A stretch of 36,390 bases of DNA from Smittium culicis (GCA_001970855.1 LSSN01002549.1:1-36390); one strand, 5' to 3'; numbered from the stretch's first letter, positions 1 to 11,100 are shown. Notes: a model not told the origin generated them from the letters alone. A program made the numbers and translations.

Positions 1-35
1 CCAGTAGCCCCCATATCCCATTAAAATCCATCTCT

Positions 36-3000
36 ATGGCCGCATACGCCCTTTCAAATCAAATCGATTTCTCTGACCAAAATCCATTCCCTAAACAACA
101 AGTCAAACCTGATATCGTGGCTCTTAACTCGACTAATCACATTACCCCCAATACAATTAAACCTCTACCTAATATAAAACCTTCTCAGCCTACACCTGAT
201 ACAATCCTGGCTACTGATTCTCTCATACCCAATAAAAATAGCACGTCCTCTCTTCCGCTTAATGCAAAATTCTCTAATTTCATCCCTTTACCCACCTCCA
301 ATAATTCTGTAGAATTTCCTAGAATTCCTGATAATGCTCATATTAATATACAAACTTCTAATAGCTATCACAATGGAACCAATCCTAAAAATCTTATATC
401 CTCATCAACTTCATCTTCTGCAAACTCCTCCTATACCAAGCTTAAACTCAGAAATAACCCAAGCATTCGTCCCTTGTCTGATAAAATCTCTCAATCCTCA
501 AATTTTGCCTCCAATTTACTATCAAACTCACCTAAAAACTCTACAATACCTTTAGCCGAGCTTAACCCCATTGGACACAATACTTCAATGTCAAATAATC
601 TAAACAATTCTAACTTTACTCCAATGCAAACATTCCCACCATCGTATAAAAAAGATTTGACAATTCCTCCTCCTGAACCTATTGCACCAACAGCATACAA
701 TAATCCTCCACAGCACGCAGCTAAATTCAAGAAATTTCCTGACACCCCTTCAGAATTTTTAGCTCCAAAGACTGATCTCAAAGTGCCTTATAGCCCCATA
801 AAAGTTGATACCACCAGCCAAACTAACTCAAATACCTCTACATACATTCCAGAATATTTCCCATCAAGGCTGCACTCTGGAAAAAGTTCAAGTACGCCTC
901 AAAAAACTGCCCCTAAAATACCCACCACTGCCACCAGTACGTCAAATACCAGCAGCTCCTGGAACAATAAAGACTTTTCTACCAAAAATCGTAAAATCTC
1001 TTTTGTTTCGCCAGATAAATTAAACCATGAACATTTCCTACCCCCAGCTGGAAACTTTAATCCACCTACAAATAAACTTCCAAGTTTGGTTCAGCCTATA
1101 AATAACAGCAAAAAGGTCATTGATCAGATCGATTATCTGCCGGATACCAGTGATATCAAATACGATACACATCCATATAATGGCAACAATATCACCCAAA
1201 ATAATCGTATTAGAACTGATAGCGACCGAAAGAATTTCAGCGAAAATAAAATCGAAACCCAAATTTACTCTGGCCAAAGCTATGTTGTAGAGGAAAATAA
1301 TGAAATCAACTCAAGATCTAGAATGAACTTTGACTATAGTGATGATTCCAATAAATTACCCAAGAATAGCAACGAAACTGGTACCCAATCGGCTTATAAT
1401 TCTGGCCCGTTAAATAATCGCGATAACTTTAGTATTCCTAAAAATCCAAATGCAGACGGTTATGGACCAAGAATCCATACTGCCAATTCTAGTGAGTTTG
1501 CCAACTTTAAGGAAAAAATTCCTGAATTTAGATCCTCAATTGATATTAGAAACAATTCTAGAACAGTCAAAAATGCTAACTATTCAAGAAATACCAGCAT
1601 CACTGCAGAGTCTACGAACTTTTACGATAAATCAAACGATCACTATAATTGCATCACGACCGACATTCCAAGAAGTCATTCAGAGTCTATTGGAAAATTC
1701 TCTCTGGAACCTGACACAAAATTGTACAAAAGCGATACAAATAGCTTTAGAAATCGCAGTGTTGAAAAAACTAATTCAATGGCACAAAATCGACAGCACT
1801 ATTCACAAAATTCAAAGAATGAAAACAAAAATATGATTAACCGCTATTCTCAGCAGAACTCTTACCAAAACGACCCGAGACCACTTCCATCTCAGAAATC
1901 TCATTTTGAAAGAGACTTTGACACAAAATCAAGGCTCTCGGATAAATTACCATCAGCATATCAAGATTACCCAGCGAATTCAAATGGCCACAATAGCAAC
2001 GCTGAGAACCCTGTTTCATTTAAAGTTTCTGAGTATGGCTACTCTGATAAAGCTAATAAACGCCCAGTTCCGCCTGTTACAGCCCAAGCGCCCATTTTAA
2101 ACCCAATAAAGTTCTCCACAGCGCCCTCAATCAGTAACATTACTCTACCTCCAATCAATTCTATGGATATCAATTATAAATTTTCTCAAAGCCCTAAAAC
2201 CAGAATTCCAGCAATCGTTGATACTATTTATGAAAATCAAAACGACTATAGATTTCATGATGACTCGAAGGGCGCTATTCCTCCATTAAAGCAGTCATCA
2301 GTTTCACTAGTTAGCGAATCAGGTGGAGATTATGATCAAATAAAGTTCAGACTTCAGAGCAACGACATTAGTGGCAAATCTAGAAACAATCATCAGAGCG
2401 GAAGAAAAATCTCTAGTTACGACGATTTTACGCCAGTTGAGAAAAGAGCACCGCTTATCAAGGATCATGATAGTACGGACTATCCTATTTATAACAAAAG
2501 CAATAGCCCGTTGCCTAATAGACATAACCAACAAATACAGAATAGCACGCGATCACAGATTGATCATAGGGTCGATAATAGCCATGTTAGCACAAACCGC
2601 CAAAGCGCACAATTTCATCAGCCTCAAGAAAACTATTATCATCGCCACCATTATAGCAACCAAAACCAAAATGAGCACCAAGCCAGAAATCAGACACAGC
2701 ATCAAAGCCAAAACCGGAATTTGCCTCAAAACCAAAACCAAAACCAAAATCAAAGCCAATACCAAAGCCAAAAAAATAGTAGAACTTTATTTAACGACAG
2801 TATAGACCGCGGCAATAAATTCAGTCAGCCTCAAAGCGATGCTTTCCCTCAAAAAACGATTTCATCTAACTACAGTAAAAGCGATGTAGTAGCTCCAAAC
2901 CTTTTTAACCAAAATTCGTTACCAAACCAAACTTTGCAGCCGAATTCGCAAAATAAGAGGCGTTTAGACTATGACCACGCGTTCGAGAGCAACAAGTTTT

Positions 3001-3125
3001 ATGCGCCTGAAACTAACGTCTTGCCACCGATAAGCTTGATAAATATATCTAATCATCAGCCAGAAGACTCGAAAATCCAACGAAACAAGTACCATAATTC
3101 AAACTCTGACTACTTCTACTCCTAG
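36..3125 (+). CDS. Large low-complexity, Asn/Ser/Pro/Gln-rich protein (5' end probably outside the window)
   Basis: I do not recognise a family. From the first ATG in the window the reading frame encodes 1029 residues with no intron. The 11 in-frame codons before that ATG are also open to the window edge, so the true start may lie upstream and the gene may be partial. The protein is dominated by Asn, Ser, Pro, Gln and Lys, with scattered charged residues and almost no hydrophobic runs, so it should be largely disordered. There is no signal peptide, membrane segment or visible folded domain. Residues of about 840-960 are especially Gln/Asn-rich, with alternating N-Q runs near residues 875-912, a prion-like composition. 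The C-terminus carries a short basic KRR patch and ends in an acidic/aromatic tail. The unbroken 3-kb frame in AT-rich DNA argues strongly that it is coding. Such proteins in fungi are often RNA-binding, signalling or transcription cofactors, but nothing here assigns a role. Shorter frames within it are shadows of its repetitive codons. Confidence 0.8.
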   Translation: MAAYALSNQIDFSDQNPFPKQQVKPDIVALNSTNHITPNTIKPLPNIKPSQPTPDTILATDSLIPNKNSTSSLPLNAKFSNFIPLPTSNNSVEFPRIPDNAHINIQTSNSYHNGTNPKNLISSSTSSSANSSYTKLKLRNNPSIRPLSDKISQSSNFASNLLSNSPKNSTIPLAELNPIGHNTSMSNNLNNSNFTPMQTFPPSYKKDLTIPPPEPIAPTAYNNPPQHAAKFKKFPDTPSEFLAPKTDLKVPYSPIKVDTTSQTNSNTSTYIPEYFPSRLHSGKSSSTPQKTAPKIPTTATSTSNTSSSWNNKDFSTKNRKISFVSPDKLNHEHFLPPAGNFNPPTNKLPSLVQPINNSKKVIDQIDYLPDTSDIKYDTHPYNGNNITQNNRIRTDSDRKNFSENKIETQIYSGQSYVVEENNEINSRSRMNFDYSDDSNKLPKNSNETGTQSAYNSGPLNNRDNFSIPKNPNADGYGPRIHTANSSEFANFKEKIPEFRSSIDIRNNSRTVKNANYSRNTSITAESTNFYDKSNDHYNCITTDIPRSHSESIGKFSLEPDTKLYKSDTNSFRNRSVEKTNSMAQNRQHYSQNSKNENKNMINRYSQQNSYQNDPRPLPSQKSHFERDFDTKSRLSDKLPSAYQDYPANSNGHNSNAENPVSFKVSEYGYSDKANKRPVPPVTAQAPILNPIKFSTAPSISNITLPPINSMDINYKFSQSPKTRIPAIVDTIYENQNDYRFHDDSKGAIPPLKQSSVSLVSESGGDYDQIKFRLQSNDISGKSRNNHQSGRKISSYDDFTPVEKRAPLIKDHDSTDYPIYNKSNSPLPNRHNQQIQNSTRSQIDHRVDNSHVSTNRQSAQFHQPQENYYHRHHYSNQNQNEHQARNQTQHQSQNRNLPQNQNQNQNQSQYQSQKNSRTLFNDSIDRGNKFSQPQSDAFPQKTISSNYSKSDVVAPNLFNQNSLPNQTLQPNSQNKRRLDYDHAFESNKFYAPETNVLPPISLINISNHQPEDSKIQRNKYHNSNSDYFYS
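2640..2790 (+). repeat. Gln/Asn codon repeat (CAA/AAT/AAC-rich)
   Basis: This A-rich stretch inside the left-edge gene is built from repeated CAA-AAY and CAA-AGC codon pairs. It encodes alternating Gln-Asn and Gln-Ser dipeptides. The codons are mixed, so it is partly a protein-level repeat and not a pure microsatellite. Such tracts are prone to length change between strains. Confidence 0.7.
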
Positions 3126-4745
3126 TAACACTTATAAAAACCAGTTACTCCCTTATGTAAAATATTCGAGAGGACATTACTAACACATTTATTTATACTA
3201 CTTTCACTTTGATTCTATTATTTGTAGATATATTCATTTTCTTTTTACTTTACTAACACAACAAATATTATTAAAATTAAATACTTTTCATACACCATCA
3301 CTTTTATTTCTCTTTGATCCTTATGCTGAACAATCCTAATTAAAATTATTTGTGTATTGATTTGCTGGCGATTTATTGCCTAAACACTCATTCGCCTCTA
3401 GATTAGAGAAATCCAATATTTTTAAGCGTTTCAGAATTAAGCCATTTTTATAGACTCTATTTGCCAAGGTTTTTTGGATGTTTAAAAATTTTGCCCACTG
3501 TTAATCGAGTGGGGCAAACGTACGAGAATTCCATTATAGTCTATCCTATCCGATAAATAAATAGCCTTGAAAAATGTCATCGTTATTTGCTGGTGGCGAT
3601 TCTTATTAGCGGATTGCAGTGATAAAAATGCTAAAAAAAATAATGGTTGGCTCGATTCTTGATCTAGACACTTTCATTTAAAATATTATTAGTTGCATTC
3701 AAATTATTAATCTATTAATATAAATAGATCACTCAATAGGATGTGATTGCAGTGTGATTAGTGGGTGATTATAATTCCTGGCGAACATTAAACTACTGGC
3801 TGTGATCGATAGTCATAGATTTCGTTATTGGATATATGGTTGCGAGATAAGGTAGAATACGCTCAATCAAGGATTTTAAAAAGCTATTTGCCAGAAAAAC
3901 TAGATAAGATAATATATATATACCAATAGCTGTATTGGGATTAGTTTAAAGAGAATAATCTCTTGGATATGATTAAAATAGTGGTTCGATATCTACCAAT
4001 AATCTACTCCCTACATCGCATTTACCTTTCAAAAGGCTGCAAATAAGACTGGGTAGGAACTTATCACTCGCTTGTAATAATCAAATAAAAAATAAAAGTA
4101 AAGGTGTATAAAAAATAAAAGAGTTTAATTTGAAGAAAAAAAGCGCAAGTTAATTTTCCATAAAACAGACAGGTAAGAAAGTAAGAAAGAAAAAGAAAAA
4201 AAAGATCAATCAGAGTTATCCATAATTTATTCTCTTTTTCTTTTTTACTAATTCGTTTTAAAAGAAGCAAGCGATACACTCCCAAAAAAATAAAATAAAA
4301 GTAAGTTACAATGATCAAATATTATTATTAATCTACTCGTATATATATTTTATTTTTTTTGCTTTTGCGCATCCACTATATGTTTTTGAATATGCGGAAT
4401 AAAGAAATACAAATTTTATTTTGCATTGATCATTTTATTTGTTTTTTTTTATTTAATATCTTGTGCAAGAAAAAAAAATATACTCTTGATATAATTTTTC
4501 TTTTGAGAAGGAGGAGGAGGGGCACTTATAACTCACTGCTTAAATTACACGTTCCTGGATAAATCAAAATAGTTCCAGCCATATTATACATCAGAATATT
4601 CACAGATACTATTTAATCACTTCAAAAAGCACGATTTACTTTGTCTAATCAAATATTTATTTATTCTTTTTTTTTATAGAGTATCCCGAAACTTTATCTC
4701 TGTTTTTTATAAAGGCAACCAACCAATCGAAAAAATAATTCCAAG
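3126..4745. other. Intergenic region between the low-complexity gene and QCR9
   Basis: No gene is supported here. The left part holds the 3' flank of the upstream gene and the right part the QCR9 promoter. Short open frames near 4064-4562 are low-complexity AT sequence without recognisable protein character. A hairpin-capable inverted repeat sits at 3490-3518. Purine-rich and T-rich tracts occur at about 4130-4215 and 4660-4680. Confidence 0.6.
3490..3518. repeat. Inverted repeat, 9-bp arms with one bulged base
   Basis: The left arm TTTGCCCAC (3490-3498) pairs with the right arm GTGGGGCAAA (3509-3518) except for one extra G, across a 10-nt loop. The arms are much more GC-rich than the surroundings. 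No role is assigned. Confidence 0.55.
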
Positions 4746-4949
4746 ATGGCAAGATTAAACACCAGCCCAATAACCCGCATGATCTACAACACGTTCATGA
4801 AGCGCGAGTCGACATACTTCACAACCGTTGTTGTCACCGGCTTCGCATTCTCATACTACTTCAACACCACCTTCGACAAGTTCTGGGACGCCACCCACAC
4901 CACCCAATGGAAAGACGTCAAGCACCGCTTCATCAAGGATTCTGAATAA
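4746..4949 (+). CDS. QCR9: Cytochrome b-c1 complex subunit 9 (QCR9/UCRC family)
   Basis: A 67-residue protein in one exon, close to the 66 residues of yeast Qcr9. It is a small single-pass subunit of ubiquinol-cytochrome c reductase (complex III) in the inner mitochondrial membrane. Family work links it to assembly or stability of the iron-sulfur protein and cytochrome c1 region. The family pattern is visible: an N-terminal Y-N-T-F-x-K-R segment (residues 14-20), a hydrophobic span of about residues 24-40, then F-D-x-F-W-D and the C-terminal W-K-D-V-K-x-R motif (55-61). Codon use is clearly richer in C-ending codons than in neighbouring genes, as expected for a highly expressed respiratory gene. 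It is convergent with the downstream G-alpha gene. Homology is confident; the absence of an upstream non-coding exon is not proven. Confidence 0.9.
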   Translation: MARLNTSPITRMIYNTFMKRESTYFTTVVVTGFAFSYYFNTTFDKFWDATHTTQWKDVKHRFIKDSE

Positions 4950-5449
4950 TCCTCGCAGTTCATTTATCTCGCCCTCTCAAAAGTAGTATACCTGGAGACC
5001 TCTTTTTGATTTCTTTCTTTTTTTTTTTATAGCTACAATGCGGAAAAATATCACCTTCTATACATTCTTTTTTTTTTATGGTTTTCTTACTTTAGTAAGC
5101 TACTAACATGAATTCAAAATAAAAAAAATAAAAAAAGATTACAAATCATAAATTAAACAAAGTGACATTTTTTTTTTATATTCAAATGCATGGTCATAAT
5201 GGAATGAAAAAGTTTGATACATAATATTAATTCATATGGGCGATTTAATAAGGTACAAATTTGATAAAAGGTGTATTTTATTAATATCAAGATCAATACA
5301 TTCTAAAATGTTAGTTTTTTCAGAAATTGGGTCAGTTCAAGATAAACTTTTATAAAACTTTAGTGTAATTGCTCTTCGTCAACAATTATAATGCAAATAA
5401 TTTCCTTCTTTCTATTTGAATTTAAAAAAAAAAAAAAAAAAGTAATTAA
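4950..5449. other. Intergenic region between convergent QCR9 and G-alpha genes
   Basis: This 0.5-kb stretch holds the two 3' ends. It contains several T-runs near QCR9 (about 5020-5090) and an A-run of roughly 18-19 bases at about 5423-5441 next to the G-alpha stop. These are plausible 3'-end or UTR sequence. No gene is seen. Confidence 0.6.
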
Positions 5450-6907
5450 CTACAGAATTCCTCCGTCTTTCAGTGCATTATGTAACAGTGTATCTTTTAC
5501 GGTAGCGAAAACCAAACGAATCTAAATATGCATACATAAACATTTTACATATTAGTTTATTAAAGTTAAAAATTGTGTTGTTTAAAGAGACGTAAAAGAT
5601 AAAATTTGTATATAAATAGCAGATAAATATAGTAATTACGTTCGAGGTATCCGTCGCCACTGTTATGCTAATAAATGTTATAAACCAAATAAGTGTTATA
5701 CTAATTGCAAATTGTGTATAGAAAATTGTTATTTAGTGACTATACTTACTGAGGGTATAGAGGCAGGCCTATTCTGTTTTTGAGTTTAAATTTCCACATA
5801 ATGAATTTTAGGGCAAGATCTTTATCAGGACCACCGCTGTATTCCGGGTATACGTGTTCTAAAGGAGACTTGTAAATTTTCTCCAAGAAAATATCAAGTT
5901 TGTTCAAAAACAAGACGATTGAACTTCTGACAAACCATCTGCTATTAACAATACTTTGGAAAAGCTCGAGACTTTCATCCATGCGGTTATGATTTGATTG
6001 TTCGAGAAGAACTTGGTCATACTCGCTGATAGCGACGCAAAATAGGATGGATGTGACATCTTCAAAGCAGTGGATCCATTTTTTTCTCTCTGACCTTTGA
6101 CCACCAACGTCGAACATGTGTATTGTTTTTTTTCCCATTGAGAATCTTGTTTCTACTATACCAGTTGTTTTTGACCTTGATCGCAATATGTCTGAGTCAG
6201 TTGGGATATAGTTTGGGTTGCAGCAAATTCTTCTTGCATTGTCAAAGAAGCTAAGATTAAACAAATAACATATGAAAGTAGAGTTACATTGTTGAAACTT
6301 GATCAGTAGATATTTTTTTTTTTTAAAGAGCGAAAATAAGGATGAGAATGAAGTTACTAGTTTGCAGAGTCCATTAGATAGAATTCTTTACTTCTTAGTA
6401 GCAAAGAGGGAACTGTCGGGTCTTTCCATAAGCTTTCAATGCCCTCCAGAACTTCAGGGGTTACGACTACTCCTAGCATACTTTCAATATCCAAAGAGAG
6501 CATTTTTTCGACAAATAGCTGAAAATAGAGAAGAACAAGAAAAAGAAAAAGAAAAAAATTTTAGTGATAAATAAAAAAATTGAAGGGAAAATGTGAAGGC
6601 TTACAGCATTTTTTTCGGTGGACGGGGATATTTCGCAAGTTTTAAAGCCTATTGATAGTTCTTGAGCAGATTCAAGCATGTTTCTGTGGATGATGGATAT
6701 GAATGCGTTTCTTTCGCTGACAGAGAAGCCATTCTGGTACATTATTTTCATTTGTTTGACTATAGTTGATTTTCCAGATTCGCCACTGCCTAGTAGCAAG
6801 ATCTTTATTTCGTTCCTTAGCTTTTCACGATCGGAGCGCAGCTCACGGTCGATCTTTTCACTATTTAGAGCCAATTCATCGAAACTTTTAGACCCGCAGA
6901 TACCCAT
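5450..6907 (-). CDS. Heterotrimeric G-protein alpha subunit, five exons, 354 aa
   Basis: Exons in transcript order: 6907-6605, 6518-6358, 6250-5750, 5667-5640 and 5521-5450. All introns are GT-AG (86, 107, 82 and 118 nt) and the joined frame gives 354 residues, the canonical G-alpha length. It binds and hydrolyses GTP and relays signals from seven-transmembrane receptors at the plasma membrane. The N-terminus MGICGS fits myristoylation (MGxxxS), with Cys4 as a palmitoylation candidate. The P-loop GSGESGKST is at 40-48. Switch I has the catalytic Arg at 180 (R-S-K-T-T-G), switch II D-V-G-G-Q has catalytic Gln206, and the base motif NKLD is at 271-274. The guanine-contact motif is TVAT (324-327) instead of the usual TCAT. 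The C-terminus DGGIL lacks the Cys four from the end that pertussis toxin modifies in Gi-type subunits. The fourth exon is only 28 nt. Subclass is not assigned. Confidence 0.93.
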
Positions 6908-8097
6908 AGTGAGGAATTTGCAGTATTGAAATATGCTTTATAGAGAACTAGGTATTTAAATAAATCTATGGCGCAGATATATGATGATTTCAGCTTTATG
7001 AGGTTTAATTTAGGATTATTTGAAGGAATACAGGTGTAATATGTTGTGTGATAGTTTAGTCCGAGAAGTCGGGTAGAAGGAAAAGCGGTTGTAGTTCTAA
7101 AGTATGCTGAAATGAATGTATATTCAAATTGGGAGGAGATTTGGTAAGCGTTGACAGTTCAGAGGATAGAATCGATTAGAAAGCGGAGGGTATATATCGA
7201 TAAATAACAAAAATTAGAGAGAAGAGTATTAGCAGAAGTGATATACGTATTGAAGACGGAGTATACAGTTTATAAATTTCGGTCGGAAAATATGCTCGGA
7301 ATTTTAGATAATAATAGCAAGTAGTTATAAAAACAATTAGAGAAGGGAAAGAGAGGGACGGCAAACTTATTTATCCATTAGGAATATTGAGACGATATAG
7401 AGGGAGTGAGCGCGGGGACAGATATAAATATACTAGAAAAGAATAGAGCAAACCGTTAAGGAAAAAATTAAGCAAATGTATTAGAAGCGGGCACTGAAGA
7501 CAAGCGAATTTGAAACAGCTAATAAAAAGGCGAGTATAATATCAGCGCACAGATTTAATGAATGGCATTAGCAGCAAGAAAGTGTAGCCTAAAAAATTAT
7601 ATAGGTAGTAGAAATAGAGAATCTTCGAAATAAACTGTCTTATTCGCTAGACTTGGCAGACTTTGATTTTTAAGCTTTTTTGGTTTTTATATTACGTATA
7701 GCAAATTTTTATCAGCGGCGAATATTAAACAAGGCCAGTAAATATATGTGCGGGAATTTCTAAATTAAAATCTTTACATCATCACCAATAGCTCGTCTCA
7801 AGCTTAGATTTGACGATTCGGGTAGCCAGGATAAATCGGCGTTGATTAGCTAATCTGAAATATATATTGAGCTTATAGTGAAAAACGAGTGGGTTTTGGA
7901 TCAGGAGTAAAATGCGCTATTCAAAGAAGCCAATGAACTAACGTATCAAGAACAATTTAGAAATTATATCGAACCAATGAGATAAGGCTTCAGGCTTTAG
8001 CGGGTTTTCACATATTAGTGAAATAGCTGAACTATTTTTAAGCCAAGGTCCCATTACCACCTGAGCCGAATCGCCTTTTCTAGTCAAGTTTTTCCGT

Positions 8098-8149
8098 GTC
8101 ATTTATTCGACATAACTTTGGATGTCATTTATTCGAGATAATTTAGGCT
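8098..8149. repeat. Tandem duplication of a 26-bp unit
   Basis: Two adjacent 26-bp units (8098-8123 and 8124-8149) share the first 13 bases exactly, GTCATTTATTCGA, and differ at four positions in total. This is an old local duplication. No function is assigned. Confidence 0.8.
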
Positions 8150-10804
8150 GCATTGGAAATGTTGTTTAATTTATAGCTATGAGATTACATAACAAAATAA
8201 TATAACCAAATCTCGTATGTTTGAATTCTCTTTGTATTCTCTTTATGAAAATCTCTGTTCTTCCTTCTCTAAACAATCTTATAAAAAACAGTGCGTTCTT
8301 AGATAAGAATTCTGGTTTTGGTAGCTTACACCTCAGTCATTCCACTCGCAACACTCAACACAAAAGCTGTAAAAAATACATAAACCTCCCTAATCTATCA
8401 GCAAATCCTTATCTACCAAATCACAGATATAGCATTGTATAAATTGCTGGATCAGTTAACCTTTTTCTGTCCAACACCCTTCAAGATTATATTTAACATG
8501 CTCGCTGCCAGTTTATAAGTAATGATTTCTTACTTGCCAAAATTTCGTCAGACCAATAATTTAATGAGCCAATGAATTTCACAATGAGACAATATCATTT
8601 TAGGCTTGGTAGGCAAAACACCCATTATTTCCATACTATAGGAGTTGGTTACTTCAGCAAAGTTCATCCTCACCCAACATCACACATATATTAGCATTAT
8701 AGATTCAATATGTCACTAGTAGCTATCCGAGCTCTCAGTATTTCTTCATGGAATATCTCATCTCTATTCACTTATTATGCAAAGCCTATACACTATAGCA
8801 TGCTTCACACCTATTAAAAAAGTGTTAGCAACTTTGAGATATCGTAAGAAAAATGCTGCGTAGATACAAGCACGTGTATTAACTAATTGTGTAATTTCAA
8901 TTCCCAAAAAAAAATTAAGGTATAAATAAGCAATATTTCCTCTTTAGCCGATATTGTCTCTTATTTGCTGTTCATAGGCTAATTAAAATCGCATTTAAAC
9001 TCGCTAAAAAAAAACGTCATACTAATCAAGAAATTTTTTTTCTCACTTGCTTTGTAGGCTTGAAACCGCCAATGCAATTCGCATTCAGCTACTGAATACT
9101 TGATTAGATTTTTTATAATTTAATCTTTTAACCCTAATCCTACATTTCAGCCCTTAAAAAAAATAATAACAGTCAAATTCATGATTTTATTTACTATTTT
9201 TGCTTGAAAAAATTAAGCTGGTCAACAATTTCATCAACTTTATTGAATCTCAAGTTTAATATAAAAAATTTTTTACAAAGAACGTATAAAGGCATTCAAA
9301 ATATGTTGGATAAACTTATCTGAAGCTATTCATAAAATATACAAATCCCAATTTAACATAGTAATTTAACGTAGGATACACGCAAAAACTTTTTATTATT
9401 TCTGCTATACACCATCCCAAATAATTCTATTGTAAATTTATAATGTTAAAACTCTTTACCTTGGTAATGAATTTTAAACAGTGATAGTAGCCAGATATAA
9501 GTAAAACTTGTCATTTAGCAAAATAATAATATATAGAATTTGTTTAAAGGTTAGAGAACATTCCCAATATTATCAGATGGCGGCTGTGATCCTCCTCCCC
9601 TCACATACCGACGGAAGCATCTTTTGCACTTTTACAGTTTCATTGTGCTAGAATAAAAATTTCACCAAAAGCAATGAAATAAAGCCTCGAATTAAAGCTT
9701 TGGCCTACTTGCTGTCCAATAAATATCAAATAAAAATAAATCTCTAGACAAATTGTATAAATTTTCCGCCCTGTGACTCGCCGTGATTCTATTGGTTTAA
9801 TATGATTAGCCGATTATATAAATTTGCGAAATTTTGTAAAAACAAAAAACAAACAAAAAAAGCATTTACGAATTGGAATTTTTCATGAGTACTCCCCTCC
9901 CCTCCACCCAGATAAATTTATAGCCCAGGAAAACTCCAGACAAATATATTTATCCTGATGAAAAATAAACTAATTGTATTGATTATTTTTAAAATATCAT
10001 ATAGCACAATAGATCAATTTCTGTTTAATGTTTCCCTCGTATTTATTAGTGGTCTACAAGTTGTCCAAAAAATGTACAAGCTAAGCAATAATAGTAACTC
10101 CTAAAAAAAAAACAACAATGATTAAAAAAAGATATCCAAGCAGAAAATATATTAAAATTTTTTTTATTTTTTATTTAACTAATTATACTAGAAAGTTAGA
10201 AAATGATAGTTAATAGTTGGTGTAAAGATCGTTTCAAAGTAAAAGTTTTGGCACTAAAAGCGAAACAAAAAAAAAAAAAGCTTTGGGGAACTAAAATCAG
10301 GACACAAAATTAATTCACATCCATCCAGGCTCAAACTGGAAACCATTTCGTTTTTTTTATTTCAGCCCAGCTGCTTTTCAGCCGAGTGCTATTAATATAT
10401 ATTGTCTATTTTAGTTTTATTTATAAGCACGTTCTTACATTCTCACAAATAGTTCCGCATAAGAAAAGTTCAATATCGTTCAAGGGACATTTCGGTCCTT
10501 GATTTGTGGAGTATTCCAGACTACTAGACCATTTACTGTCGGAAAATACGTTGAATTTAAATTAGCTTGCTTTTTTTTTTTTCCTATGCTGGCTAAATAT
10601 TATTTGCTAAATCAGACTATACTTCAGATAAACGTACCAATCATTCTATTCAATCAATTTTATTTTTATAACTGGTTAAGAGTGCTACACCAATGACCTT
10701 ACATTATGGATCATAAAATACATAAATCCTTCACATTTATTAAACCCATTTAGACAAACTATTACCAACCAATAATTTTACTTTTATCGCAATATATCCC
10801 ACTC

Positions 10805-10867
10805 AATTCGAAACGAAAACTACACAATTCGAAATAAAAACTACACAACGCGAAATAAAAACATCAC
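10805..10867. repeat. 21-bp tandem repeat, three units
   Basis: Three consecutive 21-bp units (10805-10825, 10826-10846, 10847-10867) have the consensus AA-TTCGAAATAAAAACTACAC with a few substitutions. Units one and two differ at two positions; unit three is more diverged. It lies about 350 bp upstream of PHS1, so it could carry repeated regulator sites, but that is inference. Confidence 0.8.
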
Positions 10868-11100
10868 AAAATATAAGCAAATAGCTAAAAAAAAATATAG
10901 CCGCCAAACAAAATTGAATGTGTTTATTTGTGAGATCAACCACCGGTGCAAAAATTATTGTGGTTTTTTTTTTTTTTTTTTAGGCGTTAGATTTGATAAA
11001 CTTTATATATTAGTATTAATTTTTACTCTTGATTAAGGCTTTATCAATATTTAGAGTTCAATCAGTAAACCCAAATTTCTTATCACTTGCTGCTCTAATC

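Noticed and set aside
4064..4562. Open frames of 84 aa (minus) and 67 aa (plus) upstream of QCR9
   Set aside because: Both are low-complexity Phe/Leu/Ile/Lys translations of AT-rich or T-rich DNA with no motif or homologue-like pattern.
6299..6929. Plus-strand frames of 91 and 83 aa
   Set aside because: Antisense shadows of G-alpha exons 1 and 2, which have clear conserved motifs on the minus strand.
8221..8442. 73-aa plus-strand frame
   Set aside because: No domain, no neighbours supporting an exon series, and a length expected by chance in a 4-kb region.
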